This document shows, one piece after another, positions 1 through 6,754 of a stretch of DNA of 9,730 bases; the stretch's first letter is position 1, and each line of letters starts with the position of its first letter. A program made the position numbers and the translations under genes. Under the pieces are notes generated by a model, which saw nothing but the letters and a program-made list of their open reading frames with translations, searched no databases and was not told the origin of the DNA. The stretch is from an uncultured Oscillospiraceae bacterium (GTDB taxonomy: Bacteria; Bacillota; Clostridia; Oscillospirales; Oscillospiraceae): NCBI GenBank assembly GCA_910579485.1, contig CAJTVO010000123.1:1-9730 (forward strand), read 5' to 3'.

Positions 1-9
1 GCGCCGTTG

Positions 10-48
10 AAAAATCTGCCCTGCAGCGGCGCGCCGGGTCGTCGCGCC
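10..48 (-). terminator. Possible weak terminator after the four-gene run
   Basis: Read on the minus strand after the stop codon at 94, a 6-bp GC stem (43-48 with 28-33, nine-base loop) is followed by a 4-bp CTGC/GCAG stem (23-26 with 16-19). An A and a run of five T (14-10) come next. The position fits the end of the transcription unit, but the stem next to the T run is very short. The rest of 1-93 shows no reading frame I can support. The GTAGGGCGCGAC-type text here could instead belong to an intergenic repeat. Confidence 0.25.
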
Positions 49-93
49 CTACAAAATTGACTTCCTTGGCCCCGCCGTCCTGGAGGAGGAGCG

Positions 94-999
94 TCAGACA
101 TTCCACCGGATGAGAAAGCTGCGGCCCCTGCGGCCCTCGCACTCCAAGGGGATGGACAGGGACTGGCCGTCATAGGTGAAGGATATCTGTCCATGGGAGG
201 CGTAGTCTCCGTTATTCCGGTAGAGCTCCTCGGCGCGCTCCAGAATGTTGCGGGTGTAGTCGTCGTACCAGCCGCTGCTCACCGAATCCATTCCCCAGTA
301 GTTGCGCCAGACGCCGCCGAAATTGGCCGCGCCCCGCAGTCCCCAGGAGGGGATGTCCTCCTGGCCCCACTGGAGGGTGAAGGACAATATCCGTCCGGAC
401 TGGATGTCCACCATCAGGCGCATCGACATTGTGTTCCGGGAGAGGGTCAGGTGGTACACCTGGAAGCTCATCCGGGTATCCGGGTCGATATACAGCAGCT
501 CGCCGTAGCCGGTGCAGTCCAGAGGCTCATCTTCCTCGTTCCACAGGTCCGGAAGGCCGCCTACGGCCTGCAGGCTGCGGATCTCCGTCTGCACCGCTTC
601 CAGCCGCTCTTCCCACGTCTGGTTCAGCTCCGCAAGGTAGGAGGTGATCTCCTCGTCCGTGGACGCCTTCATCTCCGGAAGAACGGGCTTATCGACGGAT
701 ACGTTCAGAGTAAACTCCCAGCCTTCGGGGAGGACGGAGGCGTACACGCCCTCCACCTCCTCCTGGCCCAGCTGCATCACGTTCACTTCCCCGCTGCGCA
801 ACAGCATCACCTTTTCCGCCACCGTCAGCTGGATGCTCTCGGCGAAGCCCTCCTGCTCCTCATCCTGGAGCTGGATGGACGGGCTGTCCAGCAGCTGCCG
901 GTCGTGGACGGCGGACAGCCACTCGGGCAGGATGAAGGCCAGCGCCAGCAGTACCGCCGCCATGCACGCGGCAACGGCCGCGGTCCCCTTACTGCGCAT
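94..999 (-). CDS. Membrane-anchored protein of unknown function, partner of the adjacent two-component system
   Basis: The product is 301 residues and I do not recognise its family. It starts with a short basic end (MRSK), then a hydrophobic segment at about residues 6-26, then an acidic, Trp-rich soluble domain with no further membrane segment. This points to a signal-anchored protein with its bulk outside the cytoplasm. A VAAC sequence at residues 9-12 resembles a lipobox, but the hydrophobic stretch continues past the Cys, so an uncleaved anchor is likelier. Residues 110-140 are charged and probably helical. The chosen ATG (997-999) follows GGGAGGTG by 6 nt; the in-frame ATG 7 codons upstream lacks this and lies further inside the kinase gene. 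The coding region overlaps the kinase gene by 11 bp, so translation is probably coupled. Inference: an accessory or output protein of that sensor system. Its function is unknown. Confidence 0.85.
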   Translation of the reverse strand: MRSKGTAAVAACMAAVLLALAFILPEWLSAVHDRQLLDSPSIQLQDEEQEGFAESIQLTVAEKVMLLRSGEVNVMQLGQEEVEGVYASVLPEGWEFTLNVSVDKPVLPEMKASTDEEITSYLAELNQTWEERLEAVQTEIRSLQAVGGLPDLWNEEDEPLDCTGYGELLYIDPDTRMSFQVYHLTLSRNTMSMRLMVDIQSGRILSFTLQWGQEDIPSWGLRGAANFGGVWRNYWGMDSVSSGWYDDYTRNILERAEELYRNNGDYASHGQISFTYDGQSLSIPLECEGRRGRSFLIRWNV

Positions 1000-2407
1000 C
1001 GGCCACACCTCCCAGCTCAACGGTAACGGTGGTCCCTTTGCCCTCCCGGCTCTCGAAGCGGAGCTCCCCGCCGTGGAGCGCGGCGATCTGCTTGCACAGC
1101 GCCAGCCCCAGGCCCGCGCCGCCCTCGGCCCGGGAGCGGGACTTGTCCACCATGTAGAAGGGCTCGGTGATCTTGTTCAGCTCCCCTTCGGGGATGCCCC
1201 GCCCCTGGTCCGCCACCGTGACCCGGTAGCCGCCCTCCGTGCTCTTGCCCGACAGGACCACCAGGCCGCTGTCCGCGGCCTTCCGGGCGTTGTTCAGCAG
1301 GTTTTGCAGCAGGGTCTGCAGCAGGGCCGCGTCCCCCCGGAGGAAGCCCTCCTCCGCCCGCACGGACAGGGTCAGCCCCTTGGCGCGCATGGCGGGCTGG
1401 CAGATGCGCGCCGCCTCCTGGCACAGGCGGCGCATGTTCACCGGGCGGGCGTCCGCCGCGCTGTGGCCCACCACCAGCAGGCTCATGAGGGCCAGGGACA
1501 GGTTCTCCAGCCGCTTGCCCTCGGAGAAGATATAGCTGGCGGCCTTGAAGCGCATGTCCTCCGGCAGGTTCCCGCTGCGGAGCATGTCGGCGTAGCCGAT
1601 GATGGAGGTGAGGGGCGTTTTCAGCTCATGGACGAAGCTGGCGGTAAAGTCCTCCTGCCGCCGGGCCGCGTCCTCCAGCTCCTGGACGTTCTTCTCCACG
1701 GCGTCCGCCATGTGGTTGAAGCTCTCCGCCAGCTCGCCGATCTCGTCGCCGCCCAGAACTTTGGCCCGGGGGGAGTAGTCTCCCTGGGCCAGCTGGGTGG
1801 CAACCCGCCCCAGGGAGCGGATGGGCGTGGTCAGCCAGTAGGAGAGGGCGAACATCACCAGACTGCCGGCCCCCATCACCAGCAGGACGATCCACCGGTA
1901 GACCTGATAGTGGATCTCCCGGTCGTTGAACAGGCGGCTGATATCCCGGACGGTCTCCATGTAGAGGCTGCCGTCCGGCAGGGCCACGGGCCCCGCGCAG
2001 TGGAGCAGGTACCGCCCGGAGGCCTCCTCCCGGCGCAGCACGTACCCGGAGGAGCGGGGCCCGATCTGGGAGAGCAGCTCCTGATCGCTGGAGGAGTCCA
2101 GGGTGGAATAGATGTGGCTCCCCGAGGGGGTGGTGACCCGGAAGCTGCGGTCCGCGAAGTAGGAGGCCTCCGCCAGGGTGCGCTCCAGGCTCCTTCTCCG
2201 CTCCGGCGCGTTCTCCAGGGTGACGCCCCTGGCGTCGCAGACGGCCTCAAAGGAGATGCGGAGCATCTGCATCTCCTCCTGGGCCATGTCGATCTCCCGC
2301 TCCAGGGCGGATTGGAAGGAGAGGGAGATGAGCAGATAGCTGCCGACCCCGGTGCAGAGCAGCAGGATGCACAGCGCCGCCAGGGTGACCTTCCAGGCGA
2401 ACCTCAT
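989..2407 (-). CDS. Membrane sensor histidine kinase (HAMP, HisKA, HATPase_c)
   Basis: This 472-residue protein autophosphorylates on a histidine and passes the phosphate to a response regulator, almost certainly the one encoded just upstream. Visible layout: transmembrane helix 1 at about residues 7-29; an extracytoplasmic sensor region of about 140 residues (30-170) with no motif I can name; helix 2 at about 172-193; and a HAMP linker at about 192-245. The H-box FVHELKTPLTSI puts the phosphoacceptor at His260. The N-box LLQNLLNNARKA spans 366-377, the G1 box DQGRGIP 400-406, the F-box EPFYMVDKS 415-423, and the G2 box GAGLGL 430-435. All expected ATP-lid motifs are present, so the kinase looks active. 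The ATG lies about 6 nt after GGAGGT, and its ATGA overlaps the regulator's stop codon by 4 bp. The stimulus cannot be read from the sequence. Confidence 0.95.
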   Translation of the reverse strand: MRFAWKVTLAALCILLLCTGVGSYLLISLSFQSALEREIDMAQEEMQMLRISFEAVCDARGVTLENAPERRRSLERTLAEASYFADRSFRVTTPSGSHIYSTLDSSSDQELLSQIGPRSSGYVLRREEASGRYLLHCAGPVALPDGSLYMETVRDISRLFNDREIHYQVYRWIVLLVMGAGSLVMFALSYWLTTPIRSLGRVATQLAQGDYSPRAKVLGGDEIGELAESFNHMADAVEKNVQELEDAARRQEDFTASFVHELKTPLTSIIGYADMLRSGNLPEDMRFKAASYIFSEGKRLENLSLALMSLLVVGHSAADARPVNMRRLCQEAARICQPAMRAKGLTLSVRAEEGFLRGDAALLQTLLQNLLNNARKAADSGLVVLSGKSTEGGYRVTVADQGRGIPEGELNKITEPFYMVDKSRSRAEGGAGLGLALCKQIAALHGGELRFESREGKGTTVTVELGGVADAQ

Positions 2408-3063
2408 TCCGGGACCTCCAGCCGGTAGCCCACCTTGTAGACGGCGGCGATCCGCTCCTGCCAGCCCAGCTTTTTCCGCAGGCGCTGGACGTGGAGGTCC
2501 ACGGTGCGGCTGTCGCCCATGTACTCATTTTCCCACACCCGCTCGTAAATTGTCTCACGAAAAAGGGCGATATTCTTATTTTGCAGGAAGAGGACCAGCA
2601 GATTGTACTCCTTGGCGGTGAGGGGCACGATCTTGCCGCCCCTGGTCACCAGCCGGGACTGGGTATCCACCACCACGTCGTCCACCGCGATGCGGTTCTC
2701 CGTCTTGTGGTAGCGGCGCAGCACGGTCTCCACCCGGGCCAGGAGCTCCGCGATCTCAAAGGGCTTGACGATGTAGTCGTCGGCCCCCAGGCGAAGGCCC
2801 TTGATCCGGTCCTTCACCGCGCTGCGGGCGGTGATGAAGATAACGGGGATCTCCAGGGGGGCCAGGTACTCCATCAGCTCGAAGCCGTCCACCCCCGGGA
2901 GCATCACGTCCAGGAGGATCAGGTCGTACCGCTTGGCCTCCACCGCGTCGGCGGCATCGGTGCCGTTGTCCAGGCAGTCGCAGGAGTAGCCCGCCGCGGT
3001 GAGGCTCATGTCCAGCAGGTCCGCGATGGGCTTTTCGTCCTCTACGATCAGAATTTTAACCAT
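2404..3063 (-). CDS. OmpR/PhoB-family response regulator
   Basis: A 219-residue transcription factor with an N-terminal receiver domain (about 1-118) and a C-terminal winged-helix DNA-binding domain (about 125-218). Receiver residues are intact: the acidic pair Glu8/Asp9, phosphoacceptor Asp52 in LILLDVMLPG, Thr78 in FITAR, and Lys100 in the VKPF motif. The effector domain shows LTAKEYNLL and a recognition-helix region SRTVDLHVQRLRKKLG, typical of PhoB-like proteins, then YKVGYRLE near the end. Length is normal. The ATG at 3061-3063 has only a weak GAGAG-type ribosome site. It starts 35 nt after the fumC stop with no terminator between, so read-through from fumC is likely. The gene overlaps the kinase gene by 4 bp, the usual arrangement of a cognate pair. 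Targets are unknown. Confidence 0.96.
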   Translation of the reverse strand: MVKILIVEDEKPIADLLDMSLTAAGYSCDCLDNGTDAADAVEAKRYDLILLDVMLPGVDGFELMEYLAPLEIPVIFITARSAVKDRIKGLRLGADDYIVKPFEIAELLARVETVLRRYHKTENRIAVDDVVVDTQSRLVTRGGKIVPLTAKEYNLLVLFLQNKNIALFRETIYERVWENEYMGDSRTVDLHVQRLRKKLGWQERIAAVYKVGYRLEVPE

Positions 3064-3098
3064 AGCTATGCTCTCTTTCTATGCCGCAGGCACTCCGG

Positions 3099-4481
3099 CT
3101 ATACCATCTTCTCCGGGTCCACCAGAGCGTCGTACTCCGCCTCCGTCAAAAGCCGGCTGCGCAGCACCGCCTCCCGCAGGGAGAGGCCCTCCCGGTGGGC
3201 CAGCAGGGCGGCCTGGGCGGCCTGCTCATAGCCGATCCTGGGGGTCAGGCAGGTGACCAGCATGAGGGAGCGGTCCAGCAGCTCCTTCATCCTCCCCCGG
3301 TCGGCCCGGAGGCCCTCCAGGCAGTTCTTCCGGAAGGACTCCATCCCATCGGCCAGCAGCCGGACGGATTGGAGGAAGTTGTAGGCCAGCACGGGCATGA
3401 ACACGTTCAGCTCGAAGTTGCCCTGACTGGCGGCGATGCCCACGGCGGCGTCGTTGCCCATCACCTGGACGGCGATCATGGTCACCGCCTCGCACTGTGT
3501 GGGGTTCACCTTCCCCGGCATGATGGAGCTGCCCGGCTCGTTCTCCGGGATGGAGATCTCCCCCAGCCCGCACCGGGGCCCGCTGGCCAGCCAGCGCACG
3601 TCGTTGGCGATCTTCATCAGGTCCGCCGCCAGAGCCTTCAGGGCCCCGTGGGCGAAGACCAGCTCCCCCTTGCTGGTGAGGGCGTGGAACTTGTTGGGCT
3701 CGGAGGTAAACTCCCTGCCGGTCAGCAGCCGTATCTGCCCGGCCACTTCCGCATCAAATCCGGCGGGGGCGTTGAGCCCGGTACCTACGGCGGTGCCCCC
3801 CAATGCCAGAGCGTGCAGGCCGTTCAGGGACAGCTCCAGCATCTCCCGGTCCCGCTCCAGAGAGACACGCCAGCCGGAGATCTCCTGGGAGAACCGCAGG
3901 GGCACTGCGTCCTGGAGGTGGGTCCGCCCGATCTTGATGACGTCGTTATTCTCCGCCTCCAGCCGCCGGAGGGTTGCAGCGATCCCGTCCAGCGCGGGGA
4001 AGAGGGACTCCTCCAGCGCCAGGGCGGCGGCGATGTGCAGGGCGGTGGGGAAGGTGTCGTTGGAGCTCTGGGACATATTCACGTGGTCGTTGGGATGGAC
4101 CTCCGGCCCCTGGGGGGCCATCCGGGCGCAGAGGTGGGCCACCACCTCGTTGACGTTCATGTTGGACTGGGTGCCGCTGCCGGTCTGCCAGACCTTCAGG
4201 GGGAACTCCCCGTCCCATTGGTGGTCCAGTATCTCGTCGCAGGCGGCGGCGATCCGGCGGCACCGGTCCTCGTCCAGACGGCCCAGCTCCCGGTTGGCCA
4301 GGGCGGCCGCCTTTTTCAGCAGGGCGAAGGCGCGGACGATCTCCTCCGGCATCCGCTCGATGCCGATGGCAAAGTTTTGCAGGCTCCGCTGGGTCTGCGC
4401 GCCCCAGCAGTGCTGGGCGGGCACCTCCACGGTCCCCAGCGCGTCATGCTCCAGACGGAAGGCGGGTTCCCGAACAGACAT
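3099..4481 (-). CDS. fumC: Class II fumarate hydratase (fumarase C)
   Basis: Catalyses reversible hydration of fumarate to L-malate in the cytosol as an iron-free homotetramer. The 460-residue product has every signature of the fumarase/aspartase superfamily: SGTQSNMNVNEV (101-112), HPNDHVNMSQSSNDTFPTA (129-147), GRTHLQDAVP (185-194) with catalytic base His188, GGTAVGTGLNAP, and GSSIMPGKVNPTQCEA (317-332) with catalytic Ser318. His188 and Ser318 fall at the same numbers as in E. coli FumC when this start is used. The HPNDHVN and GTQSNMN forms favour fumarase over aspartase or argininosuccinate lyase. The ATG at 4479-4481 sits 6 nt after a perfect AAGGAGGT; an ATG 2 codons upstream overlaps that site, and a further one at 4544 has none. 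The gene leads a probable run with the two-component system and membrane protein. No convincing promoter was found in front. Confidence 0.96.
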   Translation of the reverse strand: MSVREPAFRLEHDALGTVEVPAQHCWGAQTQRSLQNFAIGIERMPEEIVRAFALLKKAAALANRELGRLDEDRCRRIAAACDEILDHQWDGEFPLKVWQTGSGTQSNMNVNEVVAHLCARMAPQGPEVHPNDHVNMSQSSNDTFPTALHIAAALALEESLFPALDGIAATLRRLEAENNDVIKIGRTHLQDAVPLRFSQEISGWRVSLERDREMLELSLNGLHALALGGTAVGTGLNAPAGFDAEVAGQIRLLTGREFTSEPNKFHALTSKGELVFAHGALKALAADLMKIANDVRWLASGPRCGLGEISIPENEPGSSIMPGKVNPTQCEAVTMIAVQVMGNDAAVGIAASQGNFELNVFMPVLAYNFLQSVRLLADGMESFRKNCLEGLRADRGRMKELLDRSLMLVTCLTPRIGYEQAAQAALLAHREGLSLREAVLRSRLLTEAEYDALVDPEKMV

Positions 4482-4487
4482 GGGCAT

Positions 4488-4495
4488 ACCTCCTT
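4488..4495 (-). promoter_or_regulatory. Ribosome binding site setting the fumC start
   Basis: A perfect AAGGAGGT on the minus strand lies 6 nt before the ATG at 4479-4481. It rules out the in-frame ATG at 4485-4487, which is directly against the site, and the one at 4542-4544, which lies upstream of it. Confidence 0.9.
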
Positions 4496-4532
4496 GGCGA
4501 AATGGCTCATACGAGCTTCCGATAAAAGCACT

Positions 4533-4576
4533 CCCAATTTCCATTTGTGCTTATAACGCTTGTTTCCAAAATTGGG
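4533..4576. repeat. Short inverted repeat in the fumC leader
   Basis: Arms CCCAATTT (4533-4540) and AAATTGGG (4569-4576) are perfect reverse complements separated by 28 nt, about 50 nt upstream of the fumC ribosome site. They could be an operator for a dimeric regulator or part of an RNA fold. No T run follows, so this is not an intrinsic terminator. Eight-base arms in AT-rich DNA can arise by chance. Confidence 0.3.
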
Positions 4577-4631
4577 GGTGTATACTTATTCAATTTCTCT
4601 TTCGTGCTGATAAAGGCCGATAACCTGGAAT

Positions 4632-5078
4632 TTATCTTTCTAACTTAACAAGATATTCGGTGGTATCTTCTTCAAGCTTTTTCTGACCTGTCAAATGAAA
4701 GCCATGCCTTTGGTAAAAAGAAATTGCTCTAATATTTTTTTCTAATGCCCATAAATTATTTGCATGGAGTTCTTTAATTGCAAATTCAATCAGTTCATTG
4801 CCGATTCCCTCGCTTTGAAAAGACGTATCTACATATAATTTACAGATTTCTGTTCCGTCCATTTGAATAAAACCCATTATCAGCCCATTATCATATACAT
4901 ATATGTTTTTGATAATTTCATCTTTTTTGAAGTAATTATCTACTAATGAAACAACTTGTAACTCCCCAAAAGAAAAACTTTCATCTTTGAATATAGGGAA
5001 AAAATTTATCCTGTTATTAAATACATATATTTCAGCTACTCTTGATAGATCATCTGTTATTGCTTTTCTGATACACAT
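4632..5078 (-). CDS. GNAT-family N-acetyltransferase
   Basis: A 148-residue protein of the GCN5-related acetyltransferase fold, which moves an acetyl group from acetyl-CoA to an amine. The start MCIRKAITDDLSRVAEIY is the usual beta1-alpha1 opening. Motif A is LYVDTSFQSEGIGNELI (81-97), with the pyrophosphate-binding Q-x-x-G-x-G at 88-93. Motif B is NIRAISFYQRHGF (115-127), with Tyr122 in the place of the common general acid. The substrate cannot be told from sequence; the motifs fit small-molecule or peptide acetylation. Base composition is clearly AT-rich, with many AAT, ATT, AAA and TTT codons, unlike all neighbours, suggesting recent acquisition. It has its own promoter (5116-5144) and a ribosome site AAAGGGG 7 nt before the ATG. 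No convincing terminator follows, so its transcript may run into fumC. Confidence 0.9.
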   Translation of the reverse strand: MCIRKAITDDLSRVAEIYVFNNRINFFPIFKDESFSFGELQVVSLVDNYFKKDEIIKNIYVYDNGLIMGFIQMDGTEICKLYVDTSFQSEGIGNELIEFAIKELHANNLWALEKNIRAISFYQRHGFHLTGQKKLEEDTTEYLVKLER

Positions 5079-5115
5079 CTTATATCCCCTTTATAAATTC
5101 CGATTTATGATTCTT

Positions 5116-5144
5116 ATTATAGTGCAGCCAATCTTTTGGTTCAA
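5116..5144 (-). promoter_or_regulatory. Sigma-A-type promoter of the acetyltransferase gene
   Basis: On the minus strand a -35 box TTGAAC (5139-5144) and a perfect -10 box TATAAT (5116-5121) are separated by exactly 17 nt. Transcription would start near 5109, leaving a leader of about 30 nt before the ATG at 5078. The rest of the gap to dapH (5145-5333) is AT-rich up to about 5280, then GC-rich again. I see no gene in it and no clear terminator for dapH. Confidence 0.8.
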
Positions 5145-5333
5145 GCTGCAACTCGTGAAATTGTCAGTGGCTGGCACCATCAGCACATACGGCAAAAGGG
5201 ACGTCATTTATACTAAATCAATATTTATTCTATGCTGTTTCAAATCAACACAAGGGAGAATTGGGACTAAAAGTAAACGACCGTTCCTGGGCAATCATAC
5301 CGGGGTCGCGATGGCGCCGGGCCGGAACAAGCG

Positions 5334-6032
5334 CTACAGATTCCGCAGCGCCGCTTCCAGCGCCGTCTTCTGGGTGGTCCCCTCGTCCTTCATCTTGACG
5401 ACCCGGGCGGGGCACCCGGCCACCACGGCGTTCTCGGGCACGTCCTCAATGACCACCGCACCTGCGGCTACCACGGCGTTCTTCCCAACGTGGACGCCCT
5501 CGATGACCACGGCGTTGGCCCCCACCAGGACGCCGTCCTCCACGATCACCGGCACAGCGCTGGCGGGCTCGATGACCCCCGCCAGGACCGCCCCGGCCCC
5601 GATGTGGCAGTTGGCTCCCACGGTAGCCCGGCCTCCCAGGATGGCCCCCATGTCGATCATGGTGCCCTTGCCGATGACCGCGCCGATGTTGATAACGGCC
5701 CCCATCATGATGACGGCGTTGTCCCCGATCTCCACCTGCTCCCGGATGATGGCGCCGGGCTCGATGCGGGCGTTGATATTTTTGAGGTCCAACATGGGGA
5801 TGGCGCTGTTGCGCCGGTCACTCTCAATGACCATATCCTCAATGCTGTCCACGTGGTCGGCCAGAATGGGACCCAGCTCCCGCCAGTCCCCGAAGACCAC
5901 CTTGCTGGTTCCCTCGCCGAAGACCTGGGCGGAGCCGTAGTCCACGGGCCGGCGCTCCTTGATGTAAACCTTCACCGGCGTCTTCTTTTCCGCAGAGCCG
6001 ATGTAAGCGATAATTTCCTGTGCGTTCATCAT
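5334..6032 (-). CDS. dapH: Tetrahydrodipicolinate N-acetyltransferase
   Basis: Transfers acetyl from acetyl-CoA to 2,3,4,5-tetrahydrodipicolinate, giving N-acetyl-2-amino-6-oxopimelate: the third step after DapA in the acetylase branch to meso-diaminopimelate and lysine. The 232-residue length fits DapH (B. subtilis about 236) rather than the longer succinyltransferase DapD. The N-terminal domain (about 1-85, with AQEIIAYIGSAEKKTPVKVY) is characteristic of DapH. Residues 90-215 form hexapeptide repeats of a left-handed beta helix, for example GAVIGKGTMIDMGAILGG and AVVIEGVHVGKNAVVAAGAVV, ending in the CPARVVK cap. It probably forms a trimer. The first of two adjacent ATGs overlaps the dapB stop as ATGA (4 bp), behind GGAGG. 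The aminotransferase and deacetylase needed next are not in the window. Confidence 0.95.
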   Translation of the reverse strand: MMNAQEIIAYIGSAEKKTPVKVYIKERRPVDYGSAQVFGEGTSKVVFGDWRELGPILADHVDSIEDMVIESDRRNSAIPMLDLKNINARIEPGAIIREQVEIGDNAVIMMGAVINIGAVIGKGTMIDMGAILGGRATVGANCHIGAGAVLAGVIEPASAVPVIVEDGVLVGANAVVIEGVHVGKNAVVAAGAVVIEDVPENAVVAGCPARVVKMKDEGTTQKTALEAALRNL

Positions 6033-6754
6033 GCTTCCTTCCCTCCAAACAGGATGTCCTGCAATTCATACCGCCCCTTGGGCAGCAGGTACAGCTTTCT
6101 GGCGGCGTGGAGCGCCCCGTTGACAAAGATCTGCCGGGAGGACGCCCTGTGGGTGATCTCAAAGACCTCGTCGGGCCCGAAGAAGCTGACGGTGTGGGTT
6201 CCCGCCTCGGTGCCGCCCCGGAGGGCGTGGATGCCGATCTCCTTCTTCTCCCGGGGCCCGGTGACGCCGTGGCGTCCATAGACCGGCTTCCGCTTGTGCC
6301 GGGGGTCCACCGCGTCCAGAAGGAGCTTGGCGGTGCCGCTGGGGGCGTCGGCTTTCTGGTTGTGGTGGGTCTCGACGATCTCAATGTCGAAATCCTCCAG
6401 CGTCCCCGCGACTTCCTCCAGGACCCTGCGGAACACCGCCACCCCCAGGGAGTAATTGGCGGAGTGGATCACCGGAGCGAAGCGCCCCAGATCGTCAAAG
6501 ACCGCCAGCTCCCCCTCGCTGAGCCCGGTCACGCCGGAGAGCAGGGGCGTCCCGGTGGCCCGCACATAGTGGGCCACGGCGGGCAGGGCGGCGGGAGCGG
6601 AGAAATCGATGGCAACGTCCGCCACCCGTCCGATGGTCTCCAGATCCGAGAGGTTGCCGATGTCGATGATGCCCCCCATAGAATCCCCCGCAGCCAGGGC
6701 GGTCTGCTCGATCATCCGGCCCATGCGGCCGTGTCCGATGAGAAGGATCTTCAC
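6029..6754 (-). CDS. dapB: 4-hydroxy-tetrahydrodipicolinate reductase
   Basis: Reduces the DapA product, with NAD(P)H, to tetrahydrodipicolinate, the substrate of DapH. The 241-residue product opens with the Rossmann motif ILLIGHGRMG (residues 3-12). It also has VAIDFSAP (48-54), the nucleotide-contact SGVTG (73-77), and the catalytic and substrate loop VETHHNQKADAPSGTAK (128-143) with His130/His131 and Lys134. ALRGGTEAGTH, FEITHRASSR and the C-terminal family text are normal. Start choice: GTG at 6752-6754 gives MKILLIGHG and overlaps the dapA stop as GTGA (4 bp). An ATG 22 codons upstream would add a Pro/Arg-rich tail inside dapA that the family lacks. The GTG start has only a weak ribosome site, so translation likely depends on ribosomes finishing dapA. 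Residues that set NADH versus NADPH preference were not resolved. Confidence 0.95.
   Translation of the reverse strand: MKILLIGHGRMGRMIEQTALAAGDSMGGIIDIGNLSDLETIGRVADVAIDFSAPAALPAVAHYVRATGTPLLSGVTGLSEGELAVFDDLGRFAPVIHSANYSLGVAVFRRVLEEVAGTLEDFDIEIVETHHNQKADAPSGTAKLLLDAVDPRHKRKPVYGRHGVTGPREKKEIGIHALRGGTEAGTHTVSFFGPDEVFEITHRASSRQIFVNGALHAARKLYLLPKGRYELQDILFGGKEA

Noticed and set aside
961..999. Lipoprotein signal (VAAC) in the 301-residue protein
   Set aside because: The preceding hydrophobic stretch is too short and the residues after the Cys stay hydrophobic, as in an uncleaved anchor.
644..2428. Long plus-strand open frame of 594 codons opposite the histidine kinase
   Set aside because: It is an antisense shadow of the GC-rich kinase gene: Leu/Gly/Gln/His-rich text with no domain motif, and it runs across two real gene boundaries.
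3081..4623. Long plus-strand open frames opposite fumC
   Set aside because: fumC has all family signatures on the minus strand. The opposite frames have low-complexity composition and no plausible start signal.
4632..5078. Antibiotic-resistance acetyltransferase
   Set aside because: Only general GNAT motifs are visible. Nothing ties it to aminoglycoside or streptothricin families, so no drug substrate is claimed.
5270..5333. Terminator after dapH
   Set aside because: GTTCC and GGAAC could pair but enclose a loop of nearly 40 nt, with no T run directly after. I could not support it.
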